In this document: one piece after another, positions 15,367 through 21,925 of the stretch | How positions within the stretch are numbered: the stretch's first letter is position 1 | Layout: each line of letters starts with the position of its first letter | Assembly: GCA_900772715.1 (NCBI GenBank) | Contig: CAAGRN010000185.1 | Span: 1-23,785, forward strand | DNA from: an uncultured Subdoligranulum sp. | Lineage (GTDB): Bacteria; Bacillota_A; Clostridia; Oscillospirales; Ruminococcaceae | DNA length: 23,785 nt | Direction: 5' to 3' | Notes under the pieces: generated by a model | The model's input: the letters and a program-made list of their open reading frames with translations, nothing else | The model's database searches: none | What the model was told of the DNA's origin: nothing | Translations under genes and position numbers: made by a program

Positions 15367-16341
15367 TTATCCCGCCTGTTTCTCCTGCAAGCTGTCCCAT
15401 ATAATGGCGGCCGCCGCGCGGAGAATGTTGTTCTCTCCCTGATAGCCTTTCACATACCAGCGCAGGCTGGCGGCACGGCGGTCAGCCACCTGTGCCAGCG
15501 TCCAACCCTTGCAGGTGCCGCAGTCCACAATGACGTTCTGCGCCTGCTCGTAGGTCATCTGGCGGCGGATCTCCTCCACCGGGGTGCTTTGGGTATACGC
15601 AGCGGCGGGCGGCTCCTGTTCCAGCACAATGACATTCTGCGGCGGTTCTGCCGGGGTCTGCGCAGGCTGCACGGATTCCAACACAACGGTCTTGGGCTTT
15701 TCTACGACTTCTGCCGTGACCTGTTCGGGAATGGGCATATCGTCCGCCATGATGGCATCAAGCGGGTCAGCCTCCTGCGAGGTGGCTTTCACGGCTTCCG
15801 GCTGCTTCTTCACAGGTTCTGCATCTTCTGTTTTCGTCTGTACAGACTTGGCTACTTCCGTTTTTACCTGAACAGGTTTTGCAATCTCTGCTTTTACTCC
15901 CACCGGCACTTCACTGCCGTACTCCTCGGATTCACTGCCCACATCGGCAAACTGGATGCCAAAGCCCGCATTGGAGAGCGCCGTATCTAGCGCTTCCTCC
16001 TGCGCGGCTTCCACATACAGCCCACCGGGCGTTGCGTCCAGCGTGCAGTTGGCAACATAGCTGCTCAACGGCTCGGCATCCTCGCGGTCACGGTAGACCT
16101 TGGCTTCAAAAATGGCCATCTTCTCGGTGATGCGCAGGGCGTTGAGCTTCAGCCGCCCCGTGGGGCAAGCCAGCCGGAACCACAGCTTTTTGTACCGCAG
16201 GTCAAGGCGCATCACGTCCTCCCCGGTTTTGCGGGAAGCTGTGCGGCGCAGAAATTTCAGCGGGTCAAAGCCGGGTACGTGGTTCAGTGCGGCTACAGCG
16301 GAGTTGGTTGTGTACAGCATAGGTTCTTGATTCCCTTTCAT
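15367..16341 (-). CDS. Protein with ExoX-C-like tail, possible DNA-recombination factor (324 aa)
   Basis: Start at ATG 16341 with AAGGGAG 9 nt upstream. Residues about 1-130 form a compact alpha/beta domain ending in GGLYVEAAQEEALDTALSNA, a helix pattern that recalls single-strand annealing proteins. About 150-255 is a low-complexity, Lys/Glu/Pro/Val-rich linker containing an imperfect repeat of the type VKTEVAKxVQ three times. About 265-324 (QNVIVDCGTCKGWTLAQVAD and onward) resembles the ExoX-like C-terminal domain found in many exonuclease and recombination proteins. It lies between primase and RecD2-like helicase genes in the same operon. The overall family is not one I can name; DNA binding is likely, annealase activity only a hypothesis. 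Confidence 0.75.
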   Translation of the reverse strand: MKGNQEPMLYTTNSAVAALNHVPGFDPLKFLRRTASRKTGEDVMRLDLRYKKLWFRLACPTGRLKLNALRITEKMAIFEAKVYRDREDAEPLSSYVANCTLDATPGGLYVEAAQEEALDTALSNAGFGIQFADVGSESEEYGSEVPVGVKAEIAKPVQVKTEVAKSVQTKTEDAEPVKKQPEAVKATSQEADPLDAIMADDMPIPEQVTAEVVEKPKTVVLESVQPAQTPAEPPQNVIVLEQEPPAAAYTQSTPVEEIRRQMTYEQAQNVIVDCGTCKGWTLAQVADRRAASLRWYVKGYQGENNILRAAAAIIWDSLQEKQAG

Positions 16342-16368
16342 GGGTGATTTCTCCCTTCATTATTACAT

Positions 16369-18657
16369 TCAGCCGGCCTGTTCCAGTTCCGGCAGTGCGT
16401 TTCGTTCGGTGTTGTAGGCCTTGCAGTACAGACGGATGCGCTCCCCCAGCATGGTATTTCGCTTGCTGATATCGGCGCGATGAACCGCCATAAACAGAAT
16501 CGGTTTATGCCCCACAAGGATGACTTTTTTCTTGGCGCGGGTCACGGCTGTATACAATAAATTACGATACAGCATAATTGTGTGCGCTTTGACGATGGGG
16601 ATGATGACCGTTTCAAACTCGCTGCCCATTGCCTTATGAATCGTAGTAGCGTAAGCAAGGTCAACGTGCGCCAGTTGTTCTGCCGTGTAGTTCATCTTGC
16701 GGTCGCCGCCAAAATCCATCTGTACGAGCCGTTCGCCTTTGCTGTTCGTGGTAATCCCGGTAATAAAACCGAGGTCACCGTTGGACACTTTCTCGGTGTT
16801 CTTCGTCTGCATGACGCGGTCATGGACGCGGAAGGTGTGATTACCAATCTTCACTTCTTCCTCAGCCGAGCGGAACGGATTGACCCGTTCCCGAATGGCT
16901 CGGTTGAGCTGCTCGGATGCCGCCTCGCCTTTCTCGCGGAACGGCGAAAGGATCTGCACGTTCTCGATGCCACGCTCGGCGGCTTCTTTGCAGTAAATGT
17001 CTTGAATGCGCCGCGCCGTTTCGATCTGCGTCGGGCTGTCCACAAACACAAAGTCATTGCCGTAGTACAGCTTGGTGCTGCCCTCGTTGATAAACTTTGC
17101 GTTGTAGGCAATCAATCCGTCTTTCGACTGGCGGAAGATCCAATCCAGCACCGTGACAGGCACCATTCCGCTGTGGATCAGCTCGTAGAACACGTTGCCC
17201 GCACCCACGCTGGGCAGCTGGTTTGGGTCGCCTACAAGAACGACCCGCGTGTGCTGACCGATACGCTTGAAAAACTGCTGTGCCAGCCACATATCCACCA
17301 TAGAAAACTCGTCCACAATGACGAGGTCGGCATCCACAAAGCGAACGCGCTCGCCATCGCCCACTTCTTCCCCGGTGCCAAGCCCCAGTGCGCTGTGCAG
17401 CGTGCGGGCTTCGTCTACGCCGGTGCTTTCCGCCATACGGCGGCTGGCACGACCCGTGGGAGCCATAAGGGCGAACTTTCCTTTCGGGTGCAGGTTCTTG
17501 AACACCTCGATGATGGCCTTTAACACGGTGGTCTTGCCGGTACCGGGTGAGCCGGTGATAATCGTCAGCCCATGCTGAAATGCCGTGCGCACCGCCTGCT
17601 CCTGCTTTTGGGAAAGCGTGATACCCAGGCTTTCGCGCACCGATTCCAGCGCGGATTCAATGTTCTCTGCCACGCTGATGTTGGCAAGCCGCGCGGCAAT
17701 CATGCGGGCGGTATCATCCTCCTGCCCAAACACGCGCGGGCTGTACAGGTACTGCTTGTAGGCGACCACTGCGCCGTGCAGAATCATCTGCCGCAGGGTT
17801 TCCTGCACTTCCTCGGCGCGGATGCGCTGTTCCGGGATGGGAATTGGTGCATTGAGCAAGAGCAGCGTTTCTTTTACTAAATCTTCCGATGGCAGAAACA
17901 GATGCCCCGATTTACTGCGGGCATCCTCCAACGTGTACAGCACCGCGCCCTTGATGCGCTCGGCGCTGTGCAGGCGGTTATCCGTCTTGCGGACGATGCC
18001 GTCCACACGCTTGAATCCGAAGCCGGAGATCTGGCACAGGTCATACGGGCATTTTTTGAGGATGTCCACACACGCCGGGCCGAAGTGCTGATAAATTTTC
18101 AGCGCCGTGGCGAGCGTGATTTTGAACGGTCCCAAAAGGCTCATAAGATTGCGCAGGACGCGGCTCTCGGCGTAGGATTCCTCAATGTCCTTGAGTTTGC
18201 CCTCGGTGATGCCGCGGATTTGCAGCAGCTTCTCCGGCTCATTGTCAAGGATATTCAAGGTATCCGGGCCGAACGTGGCGACAATATCCTCTGCCGTCTT
18301 GGGGCCGATACCCTTGATAAGCCCAGAACCAAGATACGCCAACAGTCCGTCCGCTGTCTGCGGAACGATTTCCTGCCACTGCTCGACCTGCAGCTGGTAG
18401 CCGTACTTGCTCTCCACCCATTCGCCGTCCAGTTCCAGCTCCACCGCCTTTGTTCGGGGCAGTTCGTACCCCACCGCTGTAAAACGCAGCATGCGGTTGC
18501 CGTAGTAGCGGCCGTTGCAAGCCTGCGGCGGGATGCGCGGATCACTGGTTTTGACAACGATGATGGAGAATTTGTTTGCTTCATTGTAAAAAATCGTGGA
18601 TTCGTAGGTGACACGGCAGCCGGTAATGCTGCTGTGTTCCTGTTCACTGTCGTGCAT
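16369..18657 (-). CDS. recD2: RecD2-like SF1B DNA helicase (762 aa)
   Basis: Start chosen at ATG 18657, with AAGGGAG 7 nt upstream; an in-frame ATG at 18750 would overlap the exonuclease gene by 74 nt. An N-terminal OB-like domain (about 10-100) is followed by helix-hairpin-helix motifs (IKGIGPKTAEDI near 114-125 and ISGFGFKRVDGI near 210-221). Helicase motifs are Walker A GSPGTGKT (369-376), Walker B LVIVDE (445-450), VGDPNQLPSVGAG (476-487) and YTAVTRAKKKVILVG (702-716). RecD2 proteins unwind DNA 5' to 3'. The usual HKSQGSE-type motif reads HKAMGSE here. Adjacent exonuclease and primase point to processing of the element's own DNA; it is probably an element copy rather than the host housekeeping gene. 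Confidence 0.9.
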   Translation of the reverse strand: MHDSEQEHSSITGCRVTYESTIFYNEANKFSIIVVKTSDPRIPPQACNGRYYGNRMLRFTAVGYELPRTKAVELELDGEWVESKYGYQLQVEQWQEIVPQTADGLLAYLGSGLIKGIGPKTAEDIVATFGPDTLNILDNEPEKLLQIRGITEGKLKDIEESYAESRVLRNLMSLLGPFKITLATALKIYQHFGPACVDILKKCPYDLCQISGFGFKRVDGIVRKTDNRLHSAERIKGAVLYTLEDARSKSGHLFLPSEDLVKETLLLLNAPIPIPEQRIRAEEVQETLRQMILHGAVVAYKQYLYSPRVFGQEDDTARMIAARLANISVAENIESALESVRESLGITLSQKQEQAVRTAFQHGLTIITGSPGTGKTTVLKAIIEVFKNLHPKGKFALMAPTGRASRRMAESTGVDEARTLHSALGLGTGEEVGDGERVRFVDADLVIVDEFSMVDMWLAQQFFKRIGQHTRVVLVGDPNQLPSVGAGNVFYELIHSGMVPVTVLDWIFRQSKDGLIAYNAKFINEGSTKLYYGNDFVFVDSPTQIETARRIQDIYCKEAAERGIENVQILSPFREKGEAASEQLNRAIRERVNPFRSAEEEVKIGNHTFRVHDRVMQTKNTEKVSNGDLGFITGITTNSKGERLVQMDFGGDRKMNYTAEQLAHVDLAYATTIHKAMGSEFETVIIPIVKAHTIMLYRNLLYTAVTRAKKKVILVGHKPILFMAVHRADISKRNTMLGERIRLYCKAYNTERNALPELEQAG

Positions 18658-18676
18658 AGGCACGCTCCCTTCTTTG

Positions 18677-19732
18677 TCAGGCGGCTTCGTCCGCCGCTTT
18701 TGCCTTGATGCTGAACCGCCGCGATTCCGATACCGTGACGTACTCGTCATAAATATCGGGGTGCAGCAGCTTCAGCTTTTGGAGATTGTCTTTCGTGATG
18801 CCTGTCCGGCTGATGGGGTTGTAGCTGATGGTGTACTGTGTACCGCCGTACTCCCCCATTGCCATGCAGCTGCCGTTGAGTTTGGCAACCATTTGGCCTT
18901 TCAGCCGCTGCATTTCTGTGTCCAGCGTTTTGACCCTCGTTTCTACCTGCTGCTTTTGCTCCTGCAAGCGGAGATACCGCAGCATGGTAGTGGATAGGGC
19001 GTTGTCCAGCTGGATGGCAGGAATGGTTTTGTCGGCAGCACCCAGACGGCGGCGCAGACTTTCTAGGATCAGGCTGCCGTCCTCGGTGTAGGGCGGCGGG
19101 ATGCGGGTCAGGATGTGGTCGTGCCAGAACTCGCGTTCCAGATAAATCATCTCCTGCTCGTATTCCCGGTCACGGTACAGGTGGCGAATGATGACTTCGT
19201 CCTCGTTGTTGCCGTAGAGGCAGCAATAGAAGATTTCGTCGATGTCCATAACGGCCATGTAATGCCGCCCCTGTGTTTCGTAATAGATGGGAACACATTC
19301 CTCGTCGTCCTTCCACCAGTGGTCTTTTGCGTTGTAGTTGGTCGTTTTTATCTCCAACAGCGCAATTTTTCTGTTTGGCAGGCGGACGAAGTAGTCCACA
19401 TCTGCTAGCATAAAGGGATACTGCGGGTGCTGGAACATCTTCTTGATCTGGAAAACTTCCAATCCGGTTTTCTTGGTGAAGATTTGCGCGACCAGCGGTT
19501 CCAGCAAATGCCCCATTTCCAGCGCTACCCAGTTGCCTGTATCATCGACAGCCGAAGCAATGTTCAGCTTGTCATCGTACAAATCGCGGGCGGTGCGAAA
19601 CGGAGAAATGCCGAGGATTGCGGCGACATCGCTGCCGCCTATCCCCCGCCTGCGGTATGCCAGCCATTCCTGCTCGGTGAGGTTTTCGGTGCTGACCAGA
19701 ACCTTGGGCTCCTGCCGTATGTGTTCCGGCAT
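18677..19732 (-). CDS. YqaJ-family (lambda-exonuclease-like) recombinase nuclease (351 aa)
   Basis: Start at ATG 19732, with GAGGAGGGG a few bases upstream, 2 nt after the small basic peptide gene. The PD-(D/E)xK nuclease pattern is visible: RRRGIGGSDVAAILG (about 27-41), MGHLLEP with Glu 78, ADVDYFV with Asp 111/113, and LLEIKTT with Glu 127 and Lys 129. This is the YqaJ fold, which degrades one strand of double-stranded DNA ends to start single-strand annealing recombination. Residues about 225-300 add a coiled coil, and the tail (about 300-351) is a further small domain common in Firmicutes versions. No classic RecT/Bet partner is recognisable in the window. Confidence 0.9.
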   Translation of the reverse strand: MPEHIRQEPKVLVSTENLTEQEWLAYRRRGIGGSDVAAILGISPFRTARDLYDDKLNIASAVDDTGNWVALEMGHLLEPLVAQIFTKKTGLEVFQIKKMFQHPQYPFMLADVDYFVRLPNRKIALLEIKTTNYNAKDHWWKDDEECVPIYYETQGRHYMAVMDIDEIFYCCLYGNNEDEVIIRHLYRDREYEQEMIYLEREFWHDHILTRIPPPYTEDGSLILESLRRRLGAADKTIPAIQLDNALSTTMLRYLRLQEQKQQVETRVKTLDTEMQRLKGQMVAKLNGSCMAMGEYGGTQYTISYNPISRTGITKDNLQKLKLLHPDIYDEYVTVSESRRFSIKAKAADEAA

Positions 19733-19734
19733 CC

Positions 19735-19884
19735 TCAGCCCCTCCTCTCGCGCTGGCGATAGGGGCGCTTGGGGCCGGTGCGTAAATGGTACAGTCGATA
19801 CCGCAAATTGCGCGGGATGGGTCTTGCCTTGCGCGGGCGCGTGATGCGCCGTGCGATTGCCTTGGGTCTTGCCTGTTCATTCAT
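19735..19884 (-). CDS. Small, very basic peptide (49 aa)
   Basis: ATG at 19884 with AAAGGTGG 8 nt upstream, first gene after the second leader. About a third of the residues are Arg or Lys, with several prolines and no hydrophobic stretch; it ends in RQRERRG two bases before the exonuclease start. Such a peptide could bind nucleic acid (RNA or DNA), or act mainly as a translated leader coupled to the exonuclease gene. A frame starting at the neighbouring ATG 19880 also exists but runs far into the exonuclease gene. Small size keeps confidence moderate. Confidence 0.6.
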   Translation of the reverse strand: MNEQARPKAIARRITRPRKARPIPRNLRYRLYHLRTGPKRPYRQRERRG

Positions 19885-19942
19885 TTGGTGTTCCACCTTT
19901 CCTATATAAAATGTATTTTTCAAAGCCGGTTGGCCTTGAAAC

Positions 19943-20016
19943 AAAATAAAAAGCGAGAATGACCGCAGGCAATGCCTGATGTTCACGGCAAACCGTGAAC
20001 CACGATCTTTCTCGCT
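19943..20016 (-). terminator. Leader terminator 2b (second of two before the DNA-processing operon)
   Basis: In the minus-strand RNA AGCGAGAA (20016-20009) pairs with TTCTCGCT (19959-19952), closing a structure that contains two further perfect hairpins (20000-19981 with an 8-bp stem, and 19978-19966 with a 5-bp stem). A U-rich tail, five U, A, four U, follows. It uses the same closing stem sequence and tail as terminator 1b. Confidence 0.75.
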
Positions 20017-20041
20017 ATGGTTGGGTGTTTTCACCCGCTAT

Positions 20042-20098
20042 AAAAAGAAAAGTGCCAACAGCGTCCACCCCATAAGGGCAGGACATGGCTGCTGGCAC
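20042..20098 (-). terminator. Leader terminator 2a (first of two before the DNA-processing operon)
   Basis: GTGCCAGCAGCC (20098-20087) pairs with GCTGTTGGCAC (20062-20052) with a wobble, extended by GTCC/GGAC across a 3-nt bulge; the RNA then runs into UUUUCUUUUU (20051-20042). A GGGTG/CACCC hairpin (20023-20036) lies between 2a and 2b. Confidence 0.8.
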
Positions 20099-20150
20099 AA
20101 ATTACAAACTCAAACAACGTGTGCATATAAGCACAAAAATCATTTACAGC
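20095..20150 (-). ncRNA. Conserved leader RNA element, copy 2
   Basis: Reading the minus strand from the transcription start: GTAAATGATTTTTG, a hairpin TGTGC/GCACA (20135-20131 with 20124-20120), the 11-mer CACACGTTGTT (20123-20113), then TTTGTA and TTTGTGCC leading into terminator 2a. The 11-mer and flanking words are the same as in copy 1 (10741-10811), and the hairpin keeps its pairing with changed sequence and loop. Not a T-box or riboswitch that I recognise. Confidence 0.65.
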
Positions 20151-20153
20151 TGG

Positions 20154-20183
20154 AGTATAGCACAAGAATGTACGCCTTGTCAA
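20154..20183 (-). promoter_or_regulatory. Promoter of the DNA-processing operon
   Basis: On the minus strand a perfect TTGACA (20183-20178) and TATACT (20159-20154) are separated by 18 nt. Transcription would start near 20147 and produce a leader of about 265 nt before the ATG at 19884. Confidence 0.8.
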
Positions 20184-20362
20184 GACGGCAGGATTTTGCA
20201 TGATAAAAGCATAGTTGCCACATTACATCCGCGCATCTTTTGTATATACCATCGTTGTTTTTCCTATTAAAATTAGAATACAGCAAGATTTATTCCTTAA
20301 CTCGATGCTGTCACGCGCGCGAAGAAAATCTGACACCATAAAGGCAATAGGAGGCATTTATC
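20184..20362. other. Intergenic control region between the leader 2 promoter and xis
   Basis: An AT-rich stretch of about 180 nt separates the divergent minus-strand operon from xis. It must contain any promoter for xis, but no -35/-10 pair of good spacing stands out; a TTGTTT at 20255 and AT-rich words near 20274 are weak candidates. Integrase or excisionase arm sites could also lie here, but no clear repeat was found. Confidence 0.4.
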
Positions 20363-20566
20363 ATGCAAGATCCCGAAAGTGTACCCATTCATCTGAAGCT
20401 GACGCTTTCCATTAAAGAAGCATCTGAATACAGCAATATCGGCATCAACAAAATTGATGCCATGCTCAAACAGCCCAACTGTCCTTTCGTGTTGTATGTA
20501 GGGTCAAAGAAATTGGTCAAACGCAAGGAATTTGAAGCCTACATCAGCAGCAAGCTGATTATTTAA
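20363..20566 (+). CDS. xis: Excisionase, Tn916 Xis-like (67 aa)
   Basis: ATG 20363 has AGGAGG about 7 nt upstream. The short product, with a segment LTLSIKEASEYSNIGINKID followed by a wing-like VLYVGSKKLVKRKEFEAYI, is a winged-helix/MerR-like DNA-binding domain as in the excisionases of Tn916-type elements, which bend DNA and steer the integrase toward excision. It stands 85 nt before the integrase gene in the same direction, the standard xis-int arrangement. Size (67 aa) equals that of Tn916 Xis. Confidence 0.9.
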   Translation: MQDPESVPIHLKLTLSIKEASEYSNIGINKIDAMLKQPNCPFVLYVGSKKLVKRKEFEAYISSKLII

Positions 20567-20580
20567 GAGAGGTAATGCCG

Positions 20581-20609
20581 TTGAAAATAGGGATTTCATG
20601 TGCTATAAT
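20581..20609 (+). promoter_or_regulatory. Promoter of the integrase gene
   Basis: TTGAAA (20581-20586), a 17-nt spacer and a perfect TATAAT (20604-20609) lie between xis and int, 43 nt before the chosen int start. The integrase therefore has its own promoter in addition to any transcription from xis. Confidence 0.8.
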
Positions 20610-20651
20610 TTCAGTATCGCGTTGGATTCCCGCTTTGGAAAGGAGTCCACT

Positions 20652-21842
20652 ATGGGTAAAAGCCTAAAGCGAAAAGAATGCGGAAAAGGCATACGCCAAA
20701 GAAAGGACGGGTTATATTCCGCAAGATACTATACCAAAGACGGGGAGCGGCGAGAAAAATATTTCAAGTCGCTGCCCGAAGCCAAGAATTGGCTTGCCGA
20801 TACGAAATACGAATTGCGTCATCGCGTCATTACCTGCAACTCTGACATGTCCGTAGACAACTGGTTTGAATACTGGATCACGAACATCATCTGTAACCTT
20901 TCCCCGAACTGCATCCGCAACTATACGGAACGCTATAAGAGAAATGTTCAGCCGCTGATTGGAACCATGTGCATGGGCGACGTAAAGCCGATGCACTGCC
21001 AGATCATTCTGAACCGCATGGAAAGTACTTACGCCGGTTCTACAATCCGTCAGACTTACATTGCTATGGGTACCATGTTCAAATCTGCTGTGATGAACGA
21101 TATTATCGTCAAACATCCGATGAATGGCGTGCGCTATAACAAGCCGGTCCGTGCAGTGGACGATATTCGCTACCTTTCCGTTGAGGAACAGAAGCGCTTC
21201 CTTGCCGTAGCCAAGGATTCTCACAACTACCGGCAATATGCACTGCTGCTGGAAACCGGGCTGCGCACGGGTGAACTGATTGGTTTGACTTGGGATGCCA
21301 TCAACTGGAAGAAGCGTACTCTTACCGTCAATAAAAGTTTGGAGTACCGCCACCACTTCAAGTACTGGCGTGCCGGGCCTCCCAAAACGGTGAAAAGCTA
21401 CCGCACTATCCCCTTGACCGATACCGCATATCGTATTTTGAAGAGCTGCTATGATGAGCGCTTGACCCGTAAAGAGTCGCCCACGTTGCAGCAGATTCTG
21501 GAATACACAGATCGCCGTACCGGAAGGCAGATGTACTTCTGCATGCACGATTTGGTCTTTGTAAACTATCGAACCGGTGAGCCGATTAAGAACAGTTCCT
21601 ATGACACCCACCTCTATAAGCTGTGCGAAAAAGCCGGCATTGCTCCCTTTGGGATGCATGCGCTGCGCCATACGTATGCTACCCGCGCGATTGAGCGCGG
21701 CATGCAGCCCAAGGTCTTGCAGCAGCTGCTGGGGCACGCCAGTATCAAGACGACGATGGACAAATACGTCCATGTTTCTGATGATTCAATGCAGAACGCC
21801 GTGCGTCTTTTTGAGGCAGCTGATAGTGAGAAAAAGGGGTAA
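20652..21842 (+). CDS. int: Tyrosine site-specific integrase, Tn916 Int family (396 aa)
   Basis: Start at ATG 20652, with AAAGGAG 7-8 nt upstream; an in-frame ATG at 20598 lies inside the promoter. The N-terminal 60 residues form an arm-binding domain (GIRQRKDGLYSARYYTKDGE, as in Tn916 Int), about 65-160 the SAM-like core-binding domain, and the rest the catalytic domain: Arg 205 in TGLRTGE, Lys near 245, His-x-x-Arg 336-339 in HALRHTYAT, His 362 in LGHAS and the nucleophile Tyr 372 in MDKYVH. All catalytic residues are present, so it is likely active. It cuts and joins att sites for integration and, with Xis, excision. Confidence 0.95.
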   Translation: MGKSLKRKECGKGIRQRKDGLYSARYYTKDGERREKYFKSLPEAKNWLADTKYELRHRVITCNSDMSVDNWFEYWITNIICNLSPNCIRNYTERYKRNVQPLIGTMCMGDVKPMHCQIILNRMESTYAGSTIRQTYIAMGTMFKSAVMNDIIVKHPMNGVRYNKPVRAVDDIRYLSVEEQKRFLAVAKDSHNYRQYALLLETGLRTGELIGLTWDAINWKKRTLTVNKSLEYRHHFKYWRAGPPKTVKSYRTIPLTDTAYRILKSCYDERLTRKESPTLQQILEYTDRRTGRQMYFCMHDLVFVNYRTGEPIKNSSYDTHLYKLCEKAGIAPFGMHALRHTYATRAIERGMQPKVLQQLLGHASIKTTMDKYVHVSDDSMQNAVRLFEAADSEKKG

Positions 21843-21925
21843 ACCTCGAAAATGGGGGTAAAATGGGGGTAAAACCCCAAATCCGGTAACAAAAAACAAC
21901 GATAATAAAGGAGATCGAGAGAAGT
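21843..21925. other. Probable right junction (att) region between int and ychF
   Basis: The 83 nt between the int stop and ychF contain an 11-nt unit, AAAATGGGGGT, twice in tandem (21849-21870), a third partial GGGGTAAA at the int stop (21836-21843) and an adjoining CCCC that can pair as GGGGTAAAACCCC. Such repeats at an ICE end are plausible Int-binding or att sites. The exact core cannot be fixed because the other end is not in the window. Near 21917 the ychF ribosome binding site AAAGGAG begins. Confidence 0.5.

Larger units (their letters stand above)
1..21880. mobile_element. Right-hand part of an integrative and conjugative-type element (left end outside window)
   Basis: The stretch combines genes typical of Firmicutes ICEs: a Tn916-type excisionase and tyrosine integrase at one end, PcfJ and PcfK homologues, a CHC2-type primase, a RecD2-like helicase, a YqaJ exonuclease, a ParM/ParR partition pair and a giant Cna-B surface protein. 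Immediately beyond the integrase lie two ordinary housekeeping genes, ychF and mtnN, so the right boundary is placed between 21843 and 21925. The left boundary, relaxase, coupling protein and type IV secretion genes are not visible here, so transfer ability is inferred, and the membership of the surface protein gene is likely but unproven. Confidence 0.7.

Noticed and set aside
18658..18750. Upstream in-frame start for the RecD2-like helicase at 18750
   Set aside because: It would overlap the exonuclease gene by 74 nt and has no ribosome binding site; ATG 18657 has AAGGGAG at good spacing.
19572..19880. Second frame starting at ATG 19880
   Set aside because: It runs about 160 nt into the exonuclease gene and competes with a better-spaced start at 19884.
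19880..19905. GGTGGAACACC before the basic peptide gene, resembling a T-box
   Set aside because: The T-box consensus continues with CGCG and needs a specifier stem; here it is the ribosome binding site region and the pattern stops after CC.
20215..20283. Possible xis promoter (TTGCCA or TTGTTT with AT-rich -10 words)
   Set aside because: Spacings of 22 or 13 nt, or a poor -10 match, make each candidate weak; recorded only as an unresolved control region.
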